A DNA stretch of 64,000 nt from Planctomycetaceae bacterium (GTDB lineage Bacteria; Planctomycetota; Planctomycetia; Planctomycetales; Planctomycetaceae). Below, piece after piece: positions 29,618 through 39,491 of the stretch. A program made the translations under genes and the position numbers. The DNA lies in contig JAQWSQ010000019.1 of the NCBI GenBank assembly GCA_029243145.1, positions 1-64,000 of the forward strand, read 5' to 3'. The stretch's first letter is position 1, and every line of letters starts with the position of its first letter. The notes under the pieces were generated by a model. The model made no database searches and was not told the origin of the DNA. It saw nothing but the letters and a program-made list of their open reading frames with translations.

Positions 29618-30997
29618 ATGCGTCGTTTCATTCTATTACTTTCTCCTCTCCTGATTCTCTTGTCACTAACCGTCTCTGCTAAAGAGCCGATTGAAATTGG
29701 CAACCGGCGGGAATTGTTCGTCGATGATTTCCTGATTGAGTCACTAGATGGCGACGCGAAACAAACCGTCCAACAACCAACACCCCACGAAGTGGTTCTC
29801 GTCACCGATAAGCCGTGGGAAGGCAATACCTCTGCGTATTACTCGATCTTTCAAGATGGTGATTTGTACCGGATGTATTATCGCGGCAGTCATTGGAATA
29901 CCGAAACAAAAAAAGCGACACATCCCGAAGTGGTCTGTTATGCGGAAAGCACTGATGGCATCACTTGGAAGAAACCCGAGCTTGGACTTTTCGAGTTTGA
30001 TGGCTCCAAAGCCAATAACATTGTCTGGGATGGGATCGGCACTCATTGCTTCACTCCGTTTCTCGACGCCAATCCCAATTGCCCTCCTTCCGCAAAATAC
30101 AAAGCGATTTCTCGTGGTCGCCCGCAGGGCAAGAAGGGGTTGTATGTGTTCCAATCAGCCGATGCGATTCATTGGTCACTCATGCACGACGAACCCGTCA
30201 TCACACAAGGTGCGTTTGATTCTCAAAATCTTGCTTTCTGGGATCCCGAATTGAAAAAGTATCGTTGCTATTATCGCGACTTCCGCAAGATACGAGACAT
30301 CAAGTGGTGTGTGTCGGATGATTTCATCACGTGGTCAGCGCCGGCGTTTCTCGAATACCCCCAACAAAAACTAGAACATCTTTATACCAACGCCATCCGC
30401 AACGATCCCCGTGCTCCGCACATTCTGATCGGGTTCCCCACGCGTTATCTCCCCGATCAAGGTCAACGTGTCGAGCCGACATTTATGAGCAGCCGGGACG
30501 GACACACGTTCCACCGTTGGTTAGAGCCCGTGGTTCCCGAGTCGGCTCCCGAAGATCGAACTGGAAATCGCAGTAACTATATGACGTGGGGACTGCTGGA
30601 AATCCCCGACAAACCACAGGAATGGTCGGTCTATGCCACCGAAGCGTATTACACAGGACCCGATAGCCGCGTGCGAAGATTCACTTATCGAAAAGATGGC
30701 TACGTGGCGATCACCGGCCAACAAAAAGGCACACTCACCACCAAATCGTTTACTTACGATGGCTCAAATCTTTCCCTGAATGCAAACGTCGCAAAGGGAG
30801 GCCGTGTGGTGGTGGAAATGCTGACGAAATCCGGTCCGGTTTGGGTTTCCGATCCCGTCACGGGGGACAGTCTCGATCACCGAGTCACTTGGCCTGCGAA
30901 AAGTCCGATTCAAAAATATGCGGGCAAACCGGTCCAGTTACGATTTCATCTCAAAGACGCCTCATTGTATTCATTCCAGTTTCAGCAGGATGAATAA
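29618..30997 (+). CDS. Exported glycosidase-like five-bladed beta-propeller protein
   Basis: ATG 29618 follows CGGGAGCCC and opens a signal peptide (residues 1-22, ending TVSAKE). The frame extends back to 29435 but those 61 codons overlap the preceding gene and terminator. The 459-residue product repeats the blade pattern of GH43/GH62/GH32-like glycosidases: DLYRMYYRGS, CYAESTDGITWKKPELGLF, KYRCYYRDFRKI, FMSSRDGHTFHRWLEPV. A C-terminal beta-sandwich follows from about residue 360. Such proteins are common in planctomycetes near sulfatases and probably act on polysaccharides. The catalytic acid/base residues cannot be assigned by eye, so activity is unproven. Confidence 0.7.
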   Translation: MRRFILLLSPLLILLSLTVSAKEPIEIGNRRELFVDDFLIESLDGDAKQTVQQPTPHEVVLVTDKPWEGNTSAYYSIFQDGDLYRMYYRGSHWNTETKKATHPEVVCYAESTDGITWKKPELGLFEFDGSKANNIVWDGIGTHCFTPFLDANPNCPPSAKYKAISRGRPQGKKGLYVFQSADAIHWSLMHDEPVITQGAFDSQNLAFWDPELKKYRCYYRDFRKIRDIKWCVSDDFITWSAPAFLEYPQQKLEHLYTNAIRNDPRAPHILIGFPTRYLPDQGQRVEPTFMSSRDGHTFHRWLEPVVPESAPEDRTGNRSNYMTWGLLEIPDKPQEWSVYATEAYYTGPDSRVRRFTYRKDGYVAITGQQKGTLTTKSFTYDGSNLSLNANVAKGGRVVVEMLTKSGPVWVSDPVTGDSLDHRVTWPAKSPIQKYAGKPVQLRFHLKDASLYSFQFQQDE

Positions 30998-31071
30998 GTC
31001 AATGAGAGTAAAGGAAGAGCGCAACATTCACACTTGCCTTAAATGACATCGTCATTGTGAAACCAAGCCTG

Positions 31072-31114
31072 GTAGGTCGCTGTTAGCCGAGCGAAGCGAG
31101 TCGTAACCCGACAA
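31072..31114 (+). repeat. Palindromic interspersed repeat A, copy 1
   Basis: GTAGGTCG(C/G)(T/G)GTTAG begins both copies and TCGTAACCCGACAA ends them. The ends are complementary (GTCGGGTTA to TAACCCGAC in copy 2; two mismatches here), so the unit folds into a hairpin with AGCGAAGCGAG in the loop region. The second copy is 588 bases downstream in the same orientation. Confidence 0.65.
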
Positions 31115-31448
31115 ATTTCATACGCTGCGATCACTCCCTCAGAAATTTCACTCCATTCCCGAACACTCAACAGCCGTTTCAAGATGTCAAGATTCGGTGG
31201 ATGGGGGACACACCTTGACCGAATGTTGACCAAATCTTGAACCAAATTTTGCCGAATCTTGATTCCGAATCTTCCATACTCTTGAGCAAGTTGTTGACTC
31301 CCTTTGATTTGTGTCGATTGCATTGTCTTGAAGAGATACTGCTTTTTCTTTGGACGCATCTTCTACGCCACGCGAGATCGCCTCCTTTTTCACGTTGCAG
31401 CGGTCGTCATTCTTGAACACGCTATTCGTTTTTGAGCCGCCAGCGAAC

Positions 31449-31485
31449 ATGCTCACCCCGCGTTGCGGTGAGAGCATGGCACCCG
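31449..31485 (+). repeat. Hairpin interspersed repeat B, copy 1
   Basis: ATGCTCACC pairs with GGTGAGAGCAT (two-base bulge) around CCGCGTTGC, followed by GGCACCC. A diverged second copy begins at 31874. Both copies share ATGCTCAC, GAGAGCA and the following GGCA-CC block. Confidence 0.5.
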
Positions 31486-31659
31486 ACTCTTATAAACCGG
31501 TTGTCATGACGTTCAAATTGCCAAAGATCGAGTCGCTAATTTGAGCGATGATTATTGACGCATAGCCCCAGATGAAATATGGGTGGGACTGATCGGTTTG
31601 TCCGCCAGTGTGAAAAAACACTCACGCAGCGGCGCGGCGGCGCAGAGAAACGCAAAGCC

Positions 31660-31702
31660 GTAGGTCGGGTTAGTCGAGCAAGGCGAGTCGTAACCCGACA
31701 AC
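31660..31702 (+). repeat. Palindromic interspersed repeat A, copy 2
   Basis: This is the better-conserved copy: GTCGGGTTA (31663-31671) and TAACCCGAC (31691-31699) are perfect inverted arms around an 19-base centre. It is in the same orientation as copy 1 at 31072. Confidence 0.65.
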
Positions 31703-31873
31703 TCAATTCGATGTTCATTGTCTTGAGTCATGCTCCCGCAAGACTTCTTGTTGAATAATCAGCCACAAAAAACACGAAGAGACACGAAAAGATTCTCATT
31801 GTGATTTCTTGTGCTTTGTGTGGTCATCAAGAAGAGAACCGCGGATCGCGCAGATTTTACAGATCAAACTCAC

Positions 31874-31903
31874 ATGCTCACGCTGGCGAGAGCAGGGCAG
31901 CCG
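31874..31903 (+). repeat. Hairpin interspersed repeat B, copy 2 (diverged)
   Basis: ATGCTCACGCTGGCGAGAGC followed by AGGGCAGCC aligns with copy 1 at 31449 with a few substitutions and a short deletion in the loop. Confidence 0.45.
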
Positions 31904-31969
31904 GCTTGAAGACAGACGGTTCGAAGGTTCTGAGCTCTTGCGAGTCCAGATACGGGTGGGATTACTTCA

Positions 31970-32108
31970 CTATTCGACTGTTTTGTCCACATGACCGTCA
32001 GCCGGAGTTGTGACCGCGGCGGCAGGAGCGGAATGAGCGGCCGCCGGTTTTGGTTTGAAGAGCATGACCATCTCCGCAGTGACAAAAGACACCAGAAAAT
32101 ATTCGAAT
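31970..32108 (-). pseudogene. Truncated C-terminal remnant of a membrane-protein gene
   Basis: Read on the minus strand, the frame opens just after an in-frame TAA at about 32109-32111 and runs about 45 codons to TAG at 31970-31972. It gives a hydrophobic stretch (EYFLVSFVTAEMVMLF) followed by KPKPAAAHSAPAAA, then DGHVDKTVE. A hydrophobic helix followed by an Ala/Pro/Lys tail looks like the true C-terminus of a membrane protein, but it has no start codon near its beginning and is cut by the promoter region of the next gene. I infer a gene whose 5' part was lost. It could also be a chance frame. Confidence 0.35.
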
Positions 32109-32111
32109 CGT

Positions 32112-32140
32112 TAGACGCGGAGGGGGCGCGATGTTATAAT
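32112..32140 (+). promoter_or_regulatory. Candidate sigma-70 promoter of the membrane protein gene at 32190
   Basis: TAGACG (32112-32117, four of six matches to TTGACA), a 17-base spacer and a perfect TATAAT (32135-32140) lie 50 bases before the ATG at 32190. Confidence 0.5.
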
Positions 32141-32189
32141 GAGAACTGAACTAGGCGTGTGATCAGATACCCCCCTCTCCGAGGTTTAC

Positions 32190-32825
32190 ATGAGTAAAAT
32201 GTTGATTCCAATTCTATTTGCCCTTGGCACCGCATTGTTCTGGGGTTGTTACGGACCGACGATTGGGAATGCTCAAGCTCCACGACTCGACGGTAAACCA
32301 TTGGCCCCGCCCGACGGGTGGACGCCTTTTAAGCCTTACGTGTTTATCGGCGTCGCCTACCTCTTGATTTCCGTTGTGGGCGGTTCGGTGATGATGAAAG
32401 TCAGGGGCGATAGCTTCAACTTCACCGCGGCGGTTCCAGGAGTTGACGGAATCACCCACTTCAATACAGCCAAATGGGGGTTTCTCGCGGGGTGTTTGGG
32501 GGCTCTTGGCGCGCTGTGCCTGACAACTGCCATGATGACCAGTCGAGGCAACGCATTGCTGGTGATGCCGATTGTCTTTGGGGGTGCCGTCTCGGTGACA
32601 GCGATCGTTTCGATTCTCAAACTCCGCAGCCATGGGCCATTGGAGATCAGTCCTCTTTTGTGGGTCGGCATGGCGCTGACTGTTGTCGGTGTTGTTTTGG
32701 TGGCCATGAACACTCCCCACGGTCACGCAGCGGCAAAACCTAAAACTTCCACCGAAACGTCTGAATCGCCGCACGCCGCAGTTGATCAGAAAGACGCGGA
32801 ATCGAACCCCGAATCGACTTCGTGA
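32190..32825 (+). CDS. Small multi-pass membrane protein, DMT/EamA-like half transporter
   Basis: The 211-residue protein has five hydrophobic segments (about 4-20, 51-69, 96-116, 121-142 and 152-172). A hydrophilic loop (AQAPRLDGKPLAPPDGWTPF) lies after the first. A charged Thr/Ser/Glu-rich tail follows LVAMNTPHGHAAAKPK. The segments GALGALCLTTAMMTSRGNAL and VGMALTVVGVVLVAMNTP have the look of drug/metabolite transporter halves, which usually have ten segments or dimerise when short. A conserved planctomycete membrane protein is the safest call. The start ATG 32190 follows CCGAGGTTTAC. No partner gene is adjacent. Confidence 0.6.
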   Translation: MSKMLIPILFALGTALFWGCYGPTIGNAQAPRLDGKPLAPPDGWTPFKPYVFIGVAYLLISVVGGSVMMKVRGDSFNFTAAVPGVDGITHFNTAKWGFLAGCLGALGALCLTTAMMTSRGNALLVMPIVFGGAVSVTAIVSILKLRSHGPLEISPLLWVGMALTVVGVVLVAMNTPHGHAAAKPKTSTETSESPHAAVDQKDAESNPESTS

Positions 32826-32957
32826 AACGGGGTCGGAAATCCTGAAGCTGAGGAGCAATCGACCGATCGATGAGCAACGAGACGCGAATTTTCTGATCGA
32901 GTCAATTCGAGTGTCAGCGTGAATCGTTGACTTCAAATTCCCGCTCACCACTCGGCC

Positions 32958-35030
<2,073 letters not shown>

Positions 35031-35197
35031 CCTGATGATGCCTCCGGGAATTGCGGGCAGGGTGGTATTTGCTGCGGTGGGAACTTGAATGTGAAGAACC
35101 ATCCTAACACGGTCATTTTGTGGAAGGCAAATATGGGATGCCAGAATTCGTGAATTCTGGTGCTCAGACGAATATGGAACCGAAGGATTCCACAAAG

Positions 35198-35236
35198 AAC
35201 GCCTCATCGATGATGGAAAATCGACGAGGCGTTTTC
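35198..35236 (-). terminator. Hairpin, probable terminator of the DUF1501 gene
   Basis: AACGCCTCATCGAT (35198-35211) pairs with ATCGACGAGGCGTT (35220-35233) with one mismatch around a short loop. It lies just after the stop codon of the DUF1501 gene at 35269. The T run on the minus-strand side is poor (CTTTG), so termination efficiency is uncertain. Confidence 0.5.
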
Positions 35237-35268
35237 GGTTTCAGGTATTTTATGAGCGAATGCCGAAA

Positions 35269-36594
35269 TCAGCACCATTCTTCGATGATGCGTCCGGTGT
35301 TCAGTCGCACTGGGCGACCGTCAGGAGCATGAACGTGCAGATCGGAAGGCAGTCCCAATTTGCGGAAAATTGTGGCGCCCAGGTCTTCCGAAAGATATTC
35401 GTTCTGCACCACTTGTCCGCCTTCTTCGTCAGTCGCGCCTAATACCGAACCGCCGGGGATTCCGGCTCCCGCCATGATGGCAAAGCCGGCGGACGCCCAG
35501 TGATCGCGACCTGTTGCCGAGTTGATATTGGGTGTTCGACCGAAGTCCGTGAACCAGCAGACGAGCGTGGTGTCGAGCAGGCCACGTTCTTCCAGATCGG
35601 TCAGCAACTCGGGGAGTGCCTGATCGACAGGTGGGAGGCGACTGTCCTTCAATGATTTGAAGTTGTTTTGATGAGTGTCCCAACCACCATCAGTGACCGT
35701 GACGAAACGGACACCCGATTCCACCAAACGACGAGCCAGTAAACAGCTTTGTCCGAATTTGTGTCGTCCATAACGATCACGAAGTTTGGGGTCTTCGTCT
35801 TCGATCTTGAAGGCCTGCTTGGTTTCTTGAGCCGTGATCATGTTGAGCGCGGCTTTGTAATGTTCGTCGAGGGCGTTGTATTTGACCGGTTGCAGATCGA
35901 CCGAGCGTTGCAAGTCGTCAATGCGTGCCAACATTTTTTGACGACGGCTCACTCGATCTTCCGTTACTCCTTTGGGGAAAGAAATATCACGCACGGTAAA
36001 GCTGGTCGAATTCGGGTCGGCATCAATGGTGAAAGAACTGTGTTCCAGACCGAGAATCCCCGACATCCCCCCGCCGAACCGGTTATCGACTTGAGTCCCT
36101 AATTGAACATAAGGCGGCAATGCCGACTTGAACCCTTTTTCGTGACTGATGATCGAGCCGTAAGTTGGGTAGTGGACGGCTGCGTTGAATTTTTGTCCCG
36201 AGAGAACGTATTGATCGGCCATGCCGTGCGAACCGTTCTTGGGATTCCAACCGCGCAGAACTGCGAAGCGATCCAGGTTCTTCGCCATGTTGGGCACGAT
36301 TTCAGTGAATTGGATTCCCGGAATCGCGGTATCGATCACGCCGAATTCACCGCGCACTGACGCCGGTGCATTTGGCTTGGGATCAAACGTATCGTGATGA
36401 CTGGTTCCACCGCGCGTCCAGATCATGATGCAATTCACATTTTCACTGGGAGTCGGGCCACCTGCGAGTAACTTCTTTCCTGCCAAAAATGTGGGCAGCG
36501 TTAAACCGAGACCGCCAATGGATCCAATTTGTAGAAAATGCCGTCGCGAAAGACCTTCGCAATTCTGATCATGACTTGGCAGGAAGTTCAGCAT
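35269..36594 (-). CDS. DUF1501 domain-containing protein (divergent from DUF1549/DUF1553 gene)
   Basis: The 441-residue DUF1501 protein has a twin-arginine-like leader (R17-R18 in LSRRHFLQIGSIGGLGLTLP). Family motifs are CIMIWTRGGTSHHDTFDPKP, FVTVTDGGWDTHQNNF, CWFTDFGRTP and SATGRDHWASAGF. Its 5' end is 375 bases from the divergently transcribed 822-residue DUF1549/DUF1553 gene, so the pair probably shares a control region. This contrasts with the head-to-tail operon at 11-15.6 kb. Export by the Tat route is inferred from the leader. The activity is unknown. Confidence 0.93.
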   Translation of the reverse strand: MLNFLPSHDQNCEGLSRRHFLQIGSIGGLGLTLPTFLAGKKLLAGGPTPSENVNCIMIWTRGGTSHHDTFDPKPNAPASVRGEFGVIDTAIPGIQFTEIVPNMAKNLDRFAVLRGWNPKNGSHGMADQYVLSGQKFNAAVHYPTYGSIISHEKGFKSALPPYVQLGTQVDNRFGGGMSGILGLEHSSFTIDADPNSTSFTVRDISFPKGVTEDRVSRRQKMLARIDDLQRSVDLQPVKYNALDEHYKAALNMITAQETKQAFKIEDEDPKLRDRYGRHKFGQSCLLARRLVESGVRFVTVTDGGWDTHQNNFKSLKDSRLPPVDQALPELLTDLEERGLLDTTLVCWFTDFGRTPNINSATGRDHWASAGFAIMAGAGIPGGSVLGATDEEGGQVVQNEYLSEDLGATIFRKLGLPSDLHVHAPDGRPVRLNTGRIIEEWC

Positions 36595-36969
36595 GGCAGT
36601 CCTCCGGTGTTCTCGGTGGGAGAGAACCTCTGGTGGGAGTTGGAAGGAGAATGAAGCATTCTCCCGGCGGGATTACTCATCGCATCTATTATGATCGGAT
36701 CTGCGACAACAAATCAATATCTATTGTTATGAGAACCGGAGAGAGTGCCGAGACCGTAAAATCGTTCTTTTTTCCCTGAAACAGATGATCCAACCTCCAT
36801 TTTAGTCTGGAAACGCGGATGTCGATGCGACAAAATAGATCAATCAGCGTCAATATGTGATTTTGACGTTGGTAAGACCCGCCTGAAAAGTTCCCGCCTA
36901 TATTTAGTTCTCGATTGATTCTCACTGGATTCAAACAGAACTGCACCACTCCATCTGGAGGTTTCCGAT
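36595..36969. promoter_or_regulatory. Divergent intergenic region, probable shared control region
   Basis: The 375 bases between the 5' ends of the DUF1501 and DUF1549/DUF1553 genes hold no convincing open frame. The right-hand gene has a clear ribosome binding site (CTGGAGG, about 10 bases before ATG 36970). I could not pick out a promoter pair with confidence. Confidence 0.35.
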
Positions 36970-39438
36970 ATGTTACGCATTCTCCCGATTGCGTTGTTGG
37001 CATTCCTGATGCCGATGTCTGTTGATGGTGCCTGGATCGTGCAGCCACAATCAGTCGAACTGAGCAATCGGTTTGATCAGACACAGCTTATCGTCCGTGA
37101 ACAGAATACGGATGGTCAGATCGATGATCGTTCCGCAGACGGAACGTCGATTGCAAAATATGAGTCTTTGAATGAAACCATCGTCAACGTTGATGAACGT
37201 GGCCGTGTATTTCCTGTGATGGATGGCACGACTCAACTGCGAATTCAAATCGCCAACGAAACACTCATCATACCGGTCACCGTCTCGGGCATGATGGAAG
37301 AAACAACCATCAAATTTGTGAAAGATGTCGCACCGATCCTCAGTAAATCCGGGTGTAATATGGGAGCCTGCCATGCCTCTCAGTATGGCAAGGGAGGCTT
37401 CAAACTCTCCGTGTTCGGATTCGAACCAAGTGCCGATCACGAGATGATTGTTCGAGACCGTCGACAACGTCGCGTGAATTTATTGAAGCCCGAAGAGAGC
37501 CTGTTTCTCCAGAAGCCGACAATGACCGTTCCTCACGGTGGAGCCAAACGTCTCCAGAAGGGCAGCCCCGATTACAATCTGCTGCTGAGTTGGTTGGAAC
37601 AAGGTGCCGTCGTTCCTGAAAAAGAACCGGCAAAAGTGACGAAACTGGAAGTCATCCCCAACCGCCGAGTGACCAAACCGGAAACTTCGCAACAACTTCG
37701 CGTCATAGCAACCTATCAGGATGAGACACAACGCGATGTGACGGCATGGTCTCGATTTGACTCGATGGACGAAGGAGTCCTCTCGGTGAATGAAGATGGT
37801 CGTGTCGATGTTCTCAAACGAGGACAGGCACCGATCATGGTGCGCTTTGAAGGGCAGGCGGAAATCGCCATGTTCGCTGTTCCTTATCAGGAACAAGTGC
37901 CACTCGCCGGTTGGCAGAATCAAAATTTCGTCGACGAACACGCCTCGGCGAAGTTTCGGGAACTCGGAATCGAACCCTCTCCATTGTGCGACAACCCTAC
38001 CTTTTTGCGTCGCGCGTTTTTGGATGCGACGGGATCGATTCCCTCAGCCACCGAAACGGATGCCTTCCTGCAGGATACCGATCCTAAAAAGCGGGAAAAG
38101 TTGATTGATCGACTCTTGGGGCTCACCGGTGACGCAAACCTCGACATCTATAATGATCACTACGCCTCCTACTGGACTCTTAAATGGGCCGATTTGGTCC
38201 GCAACAATTCCAATGACGTGGGAGATCAGGGAATGTGGGCGTTCCACAACTGGTTGCGAAATTCATTCCTGAATAATAAGCCCTTCGATCAATTCGTCTC
38301 AGAAATCGTTACGGCCAAAGGTTCCATCTATTCCAATGGGCCTGCCAATTACTTCCGCATTAACAGTAACTCTTCTGAATTGGCCGAGTCGACAGCACAA
38401 ATATTTCTCGGCGTACGGATTCAATGCGCACAATGCCATCACCATCCCTTTGAGAAATATTCGCAAGCTGATTACTACTCGTTCGCGGCATTCTTTTCTC
38501 GCATTGGAACCAAGAACTCTCAGGAGTTTGGATTGTTTGGACGAGAAACCGTGGTGCTGGTTCGTAATTCGGGAGAAGTCAGACATCCTAAAACGGGCAA
38601 AAATCTTCCGCCCAAACCGCTCGGTGGTGAACCGGTGGACTCGGAGTTGGATCGTCGCATTCCGCTGGCTGAATGGTTGACCTCGAAAGAAAATCGATTG
38701 TTCCCGCAGTCGATTGTGAATCGCTACACCAGCTATTTGCTCGGTCGCGGTTTGGTCGAACCGATTGACGATATGCGAGCCACGAACCCTCCCACGAACG
38801 TCGCCATGATGGAAGCACTCACCGATCAATTCATTGAGAGTGACTTTGACGTGAAGCAGTTGATTCGAACCATCATGACCAGCCGACTCTATCAACTCAG
38901 TTCGCAACCGACTCCCGAAAATGTCGCCGATACGAAGTTCTACAGCCATTATCTGGTCAAACGAATTCCCGTGGAACCGCTGCTCGATGCCATCGATCAA
39001 GTGACCGGTGATGCGACGAAGTTCCAGAATTTGCCTCCCGGCACACGCGCTATCGACCTACCGGATGCCGAGTATCCAAATTACTTCCTGAACACGTTTG
39101 CAAAACCGCGACGTGTTTCGGTCTGCGAGTGCGAACGGATGCCCGATGAAAACCTCTCTCAAGCCCTGCACACTCTGAACGGCGATGTTCTCACGAATAA
39201 AATTGCCTCCACTAAAGGTCTTGTTGCCGAGCTTTTGAAAGCCAAAAAAGAGAACGAACAGATGCAAAACTCTGAGTTGGTTGAGAAAATTTATCTCGCC
39301 TCACTCAGTCGTTATCCCACTTCCGAAGAACAGGCAGCCGTCGAAGGTTTTTTGAAAGAGTATCCTACGGAAAAAGAATGCTTCGAAGACTTGATGTGGG
39401 CCTTAATCAATTCCAAAGATTTTCTCTTCGTGCATTGA
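36970..39438 (+). CDS. DUF1549/DUF1553 protein with bacterial Ig-like domain and haem motifs
   Basis: The 822-residue exported protein has a signal peptide at 1-20 (ends SVDGA). A beta domain with an Ig-like/BIG2 look lies near residues 22-108. A degenerate cytochrome-like module carries C129-NMGA-CH135 (spacing CxxxCH, unlike the usual CxxCH). A second BIG2-like domain follows at about 222-305 (QQLRVIATYQDETQRDVTAW). DUF1549 covers about 315-520 and contains IQCAQCHHHPFEKYSQADYY. DUF1553 is at about 555-815 (PLAEWLTSKENRLFPQSIVN). It is a different subtype from the 1013-residue protein at 12.5 kb. It is divergent from a DUF1501 gene and may be co-transcribed with the PPC-domain gene 53 bases downstream. 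Confidence 0.92.
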   Translation: MLRILPIALLAFLMPMSVDGAWIVQPQSVELSNRFDQTQLIVREQNTDGQIDDRSADGTSIAKYESLNETIVNVDERGRVFPVMDGTTQLRIQIANETLIIPVTVSGMMEETTIKFVKDVAPILSKSGCNMGACHASQYGKGGFKLSVFGFEPSADHEMIVRDRRQRRVNLLKPEESLFLQKPTMTVPHGGAKRLQKGSPDYNLLLSWLEQGAVVPEKEPAKVTKLEVIPNRRVTKPETSQQLRVIATYQDETQRDVTAWSRFDSMDEGVLSVNEDGRVDVLKRGQAPIMVRFEGQAEIAMFAVPYQEQVPLAGWQNQNFVDEHASAKFRELGIEPSPLCDNPTFLRRAFLDATGSIPSATETDAFLQDTDPKKREKLIDRLLGLTGDANLDIYNDHYASYWTLKWADLVRNNSNDVGDQGMWAFHNWLRNSFLNNKPFDQFVSEIVTAKGSIYSNGPANYFRINSNSSELAESTAQIFLGVRIQCAQCHHHPFEKYSQADYYSFAAFFSRIGTKNSQEFGLFGRETVVLVRNSGEVRHPKTGKNLPPKPLGGEPVDSELDRRIPLAEWLTSKENRLFPQSIVNRYTSYLLGRGLVEPIDDMRATNPPTNVAMMEALTDQFIESDFDVKQLIRTIMTSRLYQLSSQPTPENVADTKFYSHYLVKRIPVEPLLDAIDQVTGDATKFQNLPPGTRAIDLPDAEYPNYFLNTFAKPRRVSVCECERMPDENLSQALHTLNGDVLTNKIASTKGLVAELLKAKKENEQMQNSELVEKIYLASLSRYPTSEEQAAVEGFLKEYPTEKECFEDLMWALINSKDFLFVH

Positions 39439-39491
39439 ATTCATTATCTGCGGAATTATGATCATCGATAGACTGTGATGGGAATGTTTTC

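Larger units (their letters stand above)
30998..32111. other. Gene-poor region with degraded sequence and interspersed repeats
   Basis: About 1.1 kb contains no convincing intact gene. Short open frames on either strand show no family resemblance and cross the repeats. It holds two copies each of two palindromic repeat types (annotated separately) and a gene remnant on the minus strand. Between them are stretches that look like other dispersed repeats, at about 31630-31655 (GGCGGCGCAGAGAAACGC), 31770-31790 (ACACGAAGAGACACGAAA) and 31838-31868 (ACCGCGGATCGCGCAGATT). The region looks like an old insertion or decay site. Confidence 0.6.

Noticed and set aside
28948-29826. 292-codon open frame on the minus strand
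   Set aside because: It lies opposite the DUF11 gene, the terminator and the start of the beta-propeller gene, and its composition is not protein-like; treated as an antisense shadow.
31039-31477. Two minus-strand open frames of about 100 codons in the repeat region
   Set aside because: They cross repeats, show no recognisable domain, and the hydrophilic composition does not persist; not called as genes.
32214-32951. 245-codon open frame on the minus strand
   Set aside because: Opposite the membrane protein gene, Arg/His/Cys-rich as expected of a reverse shadow.
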